This document shows positions 31,539 through 35,120 of a stretch of 35,120 bases of DNA, one piece after another. The notes under the pieces are model-generated. The model saw nothing but the letters and a program-made list of their open reading frames with translations. It did not search any database and was not told where the DNA came from. The stretch's first letter is position 1. Each line of letters starts with the position of its first letter. Made by a program: the position numbers and the translations under genes. The stretch comes from a virus: IMG/VR virus record IMGVR_UViG_3300046727_000224, positions 1 through 35,120 of that record; one strand, written 5' to 3'.

Positions 31539-32041
31539 AGCTCATTAAAATTATCAGCGGCGCCGCCCTGTTGCTCACCACGTCCTGCGCTACGAAGCCA
31601 ACAAGTTTCGGAATCCCGAATTTTTACAAGGTGAGCCCCGGCGTTTGGCGCGGAGGCCAGCCGAGCAGGGAGGGATGGGACTACCTCAAAGCCTTTGGCG
31701 TTTCCAGGGTGATCAAGCTCAACACAGAGCGCGAAGGCTCCGACAATTACGCGGAGCAAATCGGCATGACGGTCTACCGCGCGCCGATCAATTTCTGGCA
31801 GCAGATCGGGCTGGAGTCCCTGCAACCGGGATTCGTGTTCAATCGCTACGGTGGAATTTCGATGACAAACATATTCATCCACTGCCAGCACGGTGAGGAC
31901 CGGACAGGGCTCGTCGTCGGCATGTATCGCATTCAATGCAACGGCTGGAGCAAAGAGAAAGCGCAGGAGGAAATGATGCAGCACAACTTCCACCCGATCC
32001 TGCACGGGCTGTGGGAATTTTGGGAGGACAAGGTCAAGTGA
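31535..32041 (+). CDS. Secreted lipoprotein with dual-specificity/tyrosine phosphatase domain
   Basis: A 168-residue protein. Residues 1-18 form a lipoprotein signal: KLIKIISGAALLLTTSC, with lipobox-type L-T-T-S-C and the lipidated cysteine at 18. Residues about 30-168 are phosphatase-like: YKVSPGVWRGGQPSREGW (the strand-loop found before the core), VIKLNTEREG, and catalytic IHCQHGEDRTGLV, which is the Cys-x5-Arg loop with nucleophile Cys. The product would be anchored to a membrane facing the periplasm and could remove phosphate from protein, sugar or lipid. Phage-encoded lipoprotein phosphatases are unusual to me. It is coupled to the methyltransferase and to the next gene (GTGA). Confidence 0.75.
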   Translation: MKLIKIISGAALLLTTSCATKPTSFGIPNFYKVSPGVWRGGQPSREGWDYLKAFGVSRVIKLNTEREGSDNYAEQIGMTVYRAPINFWQQIGLESLQPGFVFNRYGGISMTNIFIHCQHGEDRTGLVVGMYRIQCNGWSKEKAQEEMMQHNFHPILHGLWEFWEDKVK

Positions 32042-32406
32042 AAGTCTCCGAAGCCAAAGCGCTCAAGCGTGGAGACTGCGTCCGAATCTTCAACGGCAAC
32101 GTGCCAACGGACGTGATGGTTACGGCTGTTCACGATCTCGATCGTAATCGCATCCAAGTTGACGTGAAGTGGCAAGACAGCGCCGGTTTTGTCCGCGACG
32201 ACTCCCGCCTGCACTACAGCGTTTACATGATCCCCTCGACGCCACAGCGCGTGGGTCCCCACAAGGGCCAGCGCGACACGACCAACGAGTTGAACGCTGC
32301 CGACATCCCCGGCGAGATCGTCCGCTGCGCGATCAAGGTGGAGACGTGGATGAACAAGAACGGGCACAAGAACTGGAAACTGTGCGGGATTCAATCGAGG
32401 GACTGA
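32038..32406 (+). CDS. Hypothetical protein (122 aa)
   Basis: Starts at a GTG overlapping the phosphatase stop (GTGA). It opens MKVSEAKALKRGDCVRIFNG, a beta-barrel-like beginning. The middle carries strands with VDVKWQD, and the end is hydrophilic (ETWMNKNGHKNWKLC). The open frame extends upstream to 31936, but that part lies inside the phosphatase gene. The function is unknown. Confidence 0.6.
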   Translation: MKVSEAKALKRGDCVRIFNGNVPTDVMVTAVHDLDRNRIQVDVKWQDSAGFVRDDSRLHYSVYMIPSTPQRVGPHKGQRDTTNELNAADIPGEIVRCAIKVETWMNKNGHKNWKLCGIQSRD

Positions 32407-32544
32407 ATGAAAAGCCCGAAGCGTCAAAGGCGAGTGAGGATGCACTACTACTCCAAAGTTGTAAGGATACTCAACACGGCGAGACAATGGGAGCGGGTGC
32501 GAATCATCAAGGCTCTTTGCTTCCTTTATGGGGTGAACAAGTGA
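32407..32544 (+). CDS. Very small basic protein (45 aa)
   Basis: The ATG abuts the previous stop and its own stop overlaps the next GTG (GTGA). The 45 residues are strongly basic, starting MKSPKRQRRVRMHYY, with a hydrophobic end. The frame is supported by its position and by coupling on both sides, not by homology. It could be a nucleic-acid-binding peptide. Confidence 0.4.
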   Translation: MKSPKRQRRVRMHYYSKVVRILNTARQWERVRIIKALCFLYGVNK

Positions 32545-32729
32545 CACCCTTCCTTCAACTCACGATCGAGTCCGCGCGCCGCATCTGGCAGCGCAACAAG
32601 AAATTCGCTGATCCTCGCTTCGTGTGGACTGATCACGGACTCGCTGGGAGGTGGACCTTCGAAACTGAACCGATCACGCCCCCCGCTCCCGGAGGGATAA
32701 AACAATACCATGGGCCAAGCAAAACGTAG
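32541..32729 (+). CDS. Small hypothetical protein (62 aa)
   Basis: The GTG overlaps the preceding stop as GTGA. An ATG further upstream in the same frame would overlap more. The sequence has an aromatic middle (RIWQRNKKFADPRFVWTDHG) and a Pro-rich end. No motif is known to me. It overlaps the next gene by 20 nt. Confidence 0.5.
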   Translation: MTPFLQLTIESARRIWQRNKKFADPRFVWTDHGLAGRWTFETEPITPPAPGGIKQYHGPSKT

Positions 32730-32946
32730 AGGCACAGCCGAGCAGCGCGCGGAGATGGCGATCGAGCGGAACAAGTTCCTGGAGACCGCGCTGCCGCAGA
32801 ATCCTGCCCTGCCGATGAACAAGTTTAAAGCCCGTCAGGGCGTCATGGGCCTTCGCCGAGTGGCCGCGCTGCTCACCATGGTTGGCGCGATCGCGGCGCC
32901 GGTCCACGGCAAACCGCTGAGCAAGGAGATCAAGGGATTGAAATGA
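32710..32946 (+). CDS. Small protein with MGQAKRRGT N-terminus (78 aa)
   Basis: The start MGQAKRRGTAEQRAEMA is a recurrent N-terminus of small phage and bacterial proteins of unknown function. A GGAGGG lies about 13 nt upstream. A C-terminal hydrophobic segment (VAALLTMVGAIAAPV) could insert into a membrane, with a basic end outside or inside. The hydrophobic part makes a membrane-associated role possible. A holin cannot be excluded, though the single short segment is not typical. Confidence 0.6.
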   Translation: MGQAKRRGTAEQRAEMAIERNKFLETALPQNPALPMNKFKARQGVMGLRRVAALLTMVGAIAAPVHGKPLSKEIKGLK

Positions 32947-33185
32947 GCGACGATTACGACATTCAGCGAACATCGCATGAAGTGATAGAGAACAAGTTGC
33001 TCGTTCACATTTCTAAACCCGGAAACGTAGCGATTCTGGCAAACAGGCAGGAGTTGGAGGACTTCCGATTTGCGCTAGAAGTGATACAATGCCACGACTG
33101 GAATCCAGAGCGCAAGGCCCGCTGCCGAGAACTGGCGCAAGGCATTCGCCAACTCCTCGCCGCAGCGTTTCCGCCACAGAATTGA
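32943..33185 (+). CDS. Hypothetical protein (80 aa)
   Basis: The ATG overlaps the preceding stop (ATGA). It is a mixed alpha-beta 80-residue protein with an acidic start (MSDDYDIQRTSHEV) and a basic, Arg-rich middle (PERKARCRELAQGIRQLL). No motif, signal or membrane segment. The gene ends 2 nt before the next. Confidence 0.55.
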   Translation: MSDDYDIQRTSHEVIENKLLVHISKPGNVAILANRQELEDFRFALEVIQCHDWNPERKARCRELAQGIRQLLAAAFPPQN

Positions 33186-33187
33186 TT

Positions 33188-33718
33188 ATGAACAAGCGCA
33201 TCATCCTCCCCATCGAAGAGATCGAGCTTTGCGCCTTAGCGGGTATCGCGCGGCAGATTGAGAACCTCAAACTGAACCGCAAGCCCGCCCATGGAGATGA
33301 ATCTCTCAACGACTGGCAAATTCACATTGAGGGAATACTGGGGGAAATGGCGCTGTCGAAGTTCCTGGGCCTGCCGTGGAATGGCAAGGGCATCTTCCGG
33401 GGTCCCGACGTGGGCGACATGGATTGCCGCACAGCACCGAGGGATGATTACGCTCTTCGCCTGCACCCGTCCGATCCTGACGACCGAATCTTTTGGCTGG
33501 TCTGCGGGAAAAACGGAACCTACGTGATCAAGGGTTGGACGTACGCCCGCGACGGGAAGCGACCGGAGCTTTGGGGCTCTCCATACGCCAAGAATCGCCC
33601 CGCCTTCTGGGTCCCGCAGCATGAGCTTTGTTCGCCCGAGAGTTATTTCGATCTGTTCGGAGCGTTCGGAAAACAACCACCAGAACCAGACTGGCCCGAT
33701 GTGATGGGCACTGGTTAG
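33188..33718 (+). CDS. Conserved phage protein, possibly nuclease-fold (176 aa)
   Basis: ATG at 33188. Features: HIEGILGEMALSKFLGL (about 43-59), where the E near the start of a helix, then GPDVGDMDCR (about 69-78) and LVCGKNGTYVIKGW could correspond to the E...D...(D/E)xK layout of PD-(D/E)XK-type nucleases, although the final lysine position is not clear. The rest includes PAFWVPQHEL. From memory such proteins are common in phages and are usually left unassigned. I favour hypothetical, with nuclease fold as an untested idea. Confidence 0.55.
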   Translation: MNKRIILPIEEIELCALAGIARQIENLKLNRKPAHGDESLNDWQIHIEGILGEMALSKFLGLPWNGKGIFRGPDVGDMDCRTAPRDDYALRLHPSDPDDRIFWLVCGKNGTYVIKGWTYARDGKRPELWGSPYAKNRPAFWVPQHELCSPESYFDLFGAFGKQPPEPDWPDVMGTG

Positions 33719-33730
33719 AAAGGTGACGAC

Positions 33731-34021
33731 ATGAGCGAGCACGATCCCAACTGCGACGTGAACGACATCAACCCCGAGGGGATTAAGAAGCCCTGCAACT
33801 GCGGCGTCGATTTCATACTGCTCTGCTGCCCGTGGTGCGGACACTTCCCAACCGTGCGGGAGTGCGATCCCCGGACTCACCGTTTCATGGTTCATTGCGG
33901 CAATCCGAAGTGTCATGTCAACCCGGAAGCGCAGGGCATGGGAATGGCGATGGCGATCGTCCGCTGGAACCGAAGACTTCCGTACGAAAATTGGAAAGCC
34001 ACACAACCAAAGGACCCATGA
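33731..34021 (+). CDS. Lar-like zinc protein (restriction alleviation-type)
   Basis: A 96-residue protein with a good ribosome binding site (AAAGGTGA) before the ATG. It holds LLCCPWCGHFPTV (CPxCG knuckle), then a second pair in VHCGNPKCHV, and ends with AIVRWNRRLP, the W-N-x-R tail seen in Lar-family proteins. In lambdoid phages Lar (Ral) proteins modify host restriction/methylation behaviour. An earlier CDVND and CNCG give extra cysteines. An anti-restriction role fits the two phage methyltransferases. Many small phage zinc proteins share this fold, so the function is suggested rather than shown. Confidence 0.55.
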   Translation: MSEHDPNCDVNDINPEGIKKPCNCGVDFILLCCPWCGHFPTVRECDPRTHRFMVHCGNPKCHVNPEAQGMGMAMAIVRWNRRLPYENWKATQPKDP

Positions 34022-34335
34022 CCCGAGAAATAAAAATCATCCCCGTGCTGAACGGATTCGTCTGTCACGTGGGCTGTCAAACCGTCGTCTTCGAGAGCCG
34101 GGAATATCTGCTGGACGCGCTGCGCCGCTACATGGAAAACCCGCAAGCGCTCGAAAAATCATTTCTCGCCAGCGCCGTCAACCCGGACCTGAAGCGTGAC
34201 GACGGACCTTGCATCGCCAGTGAGCCGGGACTACGCGAGCCACGCGCCCGCGTCGGCTCCGCGCCGCCCTCTCAGGATTTCGCCACGCCCGCTCCGACTG
34301 CTCCGATCGGTGAGCCGGGATACCCGCGCCGATGA
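34018..34335 (+). CDS. Small conserved hypothetical protein (105 aa)
   Basis: The ATG overlaps the preceding stop (ATGA). The first 45 residues (VLNGFVCHVGCQTVVFESRE) are strand-rich and recur, from memory, in small phage proteins. The second half is Pro/Ala/Arg-rich and probably disordered. No catalytic motif is visible. Confidence 0.55.
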   Translation: MTREIKIIPVLNGFVCHVGCQTVVFESREYLLDALRRYMENPQALEKSFLASAVNPDLKRDDGPCIASEPGLREPRARVGSAPPSQDFATPAPTAPIGEPGYPRR

Positions 34336-34336
34336 C

Positions 34337-34555
34337 ATGAGCAAGCTCGTCCGCATCGTCCGCTGGTATCGTATTATCAGGGGCTCCGCATCCTTCGAGA
34401 ACAAAGTCACTGTTGCGTGGCAGGAGAAGGAAGTTCCAGACCCCGGAAACGACTGGCATTTTCGGCACTCGAAGGGCTGGAAGCGCCGCCAGCGGACGAT
34501 CACCGTGGAGGACCTGGATCGGAGATTTTCCAAGGTCCCGCCGAAAACCACTTGA
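34337..34555 (+). CDS. Small hypothetical protein (72 aa)
   Basis: The ATG lies 1 nt after the preceding stop; the frame is open further upstream, but that portion overlaps the other gene. The protein is basic with tryptophan-rich strands (VAWQEKEVPDPGNDWHFRH). It looks like the last well-supported gene of the rightward cluster. The family is not recognised. Confidence 0.55.
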   Translation: MSKLVRIVRWYRIIRGSASFENKVTVAWQEKEVPDPGNDWHFRHSKGWKRRQRTITVEDLDRRFSKVPPKTT

Positions 34556-34725
34556 CAACCCCGGAGCACGTGTGCGACAAGTGCCACGTTGAATCTGGAA
34601 CAGACAGTAACATTTTCGCCGCGCGTCGCTCAAGGTGGGCAAATCGTTCCAAGATTTCAACAACGCGCGGCGCTTCCTTTTCACGCAGCAAATCAGGAGT
34701 GTATCCCTGTTCGTTGGCTGTGTGA
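34552..34725 (+). CDS. Possible small CxxC protein (57 aa), weak
   Basis: A TTG start overlaps the preceding stop (TTGA), the junction type common here. The first 15 residues (EHVCDKCHVES) contain a CxxC. The second half, rich in Ser, Thr and Arg, looks like chance translation, so the frame may be wrong or interrupted. Confidence 0.3.
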   Translation: MTTPEHVCDKCHVESGTDSNIFAARRSRWANRSKISTTRGASFSRSKSGVYPCSLAV

Positions 34726-35078
34726 TCGGCGCATTACTATGGTGGTCGTGCGCCGGTTTGATCTGGGGTGGAAACCAGACGCAAGGCCCGCTGGAGCCTT
34801 CCCTTCCACGAATCCAGCAGCGGATCGGTTCATTGGCGGCAGGACCCCCGGCGTCGGAGGAACCGAACGGGGGTCCTGTTTTATGCCCGTCCTGGTCCGT
34901 CAGTTCGGCGGGACCCTTGCTGATCTTCTGGCATCCCCGGCTAAGCACGTGTCCAAAACGAACGGGGCTCCTGGACAGTCCCCGTGTGCTGAGACTGCCG
35001 ATCAGGGGTGCCGCCAATTTGAAGCGCCTCCACGGTACCAATCGACTCGTTTTCCGCTGCGGACCCGTAGTGAAATAG
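34635..35078 (+). CDS. Possible small membrane protein, weak
   Basis: An open frame from GTG 34635 contains a clear hydrophobic segment (SLFVGCVIGALLWWSCAGLI, about residues 24-43) that could be a membrane anchor, followed by a Pro/Gly-rich tail. The frame runs through the terminator hairpin at 34841-34882, where its residues lose protein character, so either the gene ends earlier by a frameshift or it is not real. A lysis-type small membrane protein is one possibility. Confidence 0.25.
   Translation: MGKSFQDFNNARRFLFTQQIRSVSLFVGCVIGALLWWSCAGLIWGGNQTQGPLEPSLPRIQQRIGSLAAGPPASEEPNGGPVLCPSWSVSSAGPLLIFWHPRLSTCPKRTGLLDSPRVLRLPIRGAANLKRLHGTNRLVFRCGPVVK
34841..34882 (+). terminator. Rho-independent terminator at end of rightward cluster
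   Basis: A perfect 10-bp stem (AGGACCCCCG at 34841-34850 with CGGGGGTCCT at 34868-34877) and a 17-nt loop are followed by GTTTT. The GC-rich stem with T-run marks transcription end for the accessory operon. Confidence 0.8.
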
Positions 35079-35120
35079 CTACCCATCCCGGCGCACACTT
35101 CGAGCGTACACGGTGCGGTT

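Larger units (their letters stand above)
34556..35120. other. Right-end region without a well-supported gene
   Basis: After the last solid gene (ending 34555) the sequence shows several competing open frames, none with a convincing start, neighbour coupling or family match beyond the two weak calls listed. It contains the terminator. An ATG at 34883, directly after the T-run, opens a frame to the window edge (MPVLVRQFGGTLADLLAS...), but it has no ribosome binding site. No tRNA was found by eye. The region may hold a non-coding RNA or lead into a gene beyond the window. Confidence 0.4.

Noticed and set aside
31535-32041. Host gene carried over by chance (contamination)
   Set aside because: It overlaps phage genes by four bases on both sides, so it is an integrated part of the phage operon.
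34178-35098. Minus-strand 306-codon open frame at the right end
   Set aside because: Arg/Pro-rich with no motif, crosses the terminator and is antisense to two supported small genes.
1-35120. Joining of the two window ends as a circle, which would extend the left-edge fibre gene into a minus-strand frame at 34178-35120
   Set aside because: The joined frame stays open, but its residues near the right end are Arg/Pro-rich and unlike the fibre, and one of three frames is open there by chance. The window is not shown to be circular.

Overview
The window is a stretch of a tailed, podovirus-type bacteriophage genome. The supporting genes are a large terminase, a portal protein, a nozzle-like tail protein beside an adaptor-like protein, a 1614-residue internal/ejection-type protein, fibre-like proteins and a DnaB/DnaC-type replication block. 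No integrase, repressor, tRNA or bacterial housekeeping gene was seen, so a lytic phage is likely. The host cannot be named from the sequence. A lipoprotein-type signal and a heptosyltransferase-like enzyme fit a Gram-negative host. The octamer GCGATCGC occurs nine times where fewer than one copy is expected, which is a cyanobacteria-like (HIP1) composition, but that alone does not settle the host.

Layout. (1) 1-17271, minus strand: virion block transcribed leftward. Its order is collagen-like fibre, nozzle-like protein, beta-propeller tail protein, adaptor-like protein, two small Ala/Gln-rich proteins, giant internal protein, a 97-aa protein, scaffold-like protein, a 69-aa protein, a two-domain glycosyltransferase, a zinc-ribbon protein and a fibre gene cut by the left edge. 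(2) 17324-24200, plus strand: terminase large subunit, a Cys-containing conserved protein, a second glycosyltransferase, portal and an ATP-grasp enzyme. (3) 24193-28344, minus strand: replisome-organiser-like protein, DnaC-like loader, a coiled-coil protein, a DPPY methyltransferase, DnaB helicase and a second DPPY methyltransferase. (4) 28345-28572: divergent control region with two promoter-like sequences, a 13-bp inverted repeat, a dyad over one -10 box and a DnaA-box-like site. (5) 28573-34555, plus strand: about 19 small, tightly packed accessory genes. They include a MazG-like protein, a class I SAM methyltransferase, a secreted-lipoprotein phosphatase and a Lar-like zinc protein. (6) 34556-35120: poorly coding end with a strong intrinsic terminator.

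How the parts fit. Block 4 would fire replication genes leftward and early host-takeover genes rightward. Blocks 1 and 2 hold packaging and virion assembly, split onto opposite strands with only 52 bp between them. Sugar- and ligase-type enzymes (two glycosyltransferase genes and an ATP-grasp protein) sit inside the structural operons rather than among accessory genes, suggesting modification of virion proteins or of host surface glycans. Two adenine-type methyltransferases and the Lar-like protein suggest defence against restriction. Gene junctions are dominated by 4-base stop/start overlaps (ATGA, GTGA, TTGA), which helped choose starts here. A major capsid protein, small terminase, endolysin and holin were not recognised; they are either outside the window or too divergent to see.
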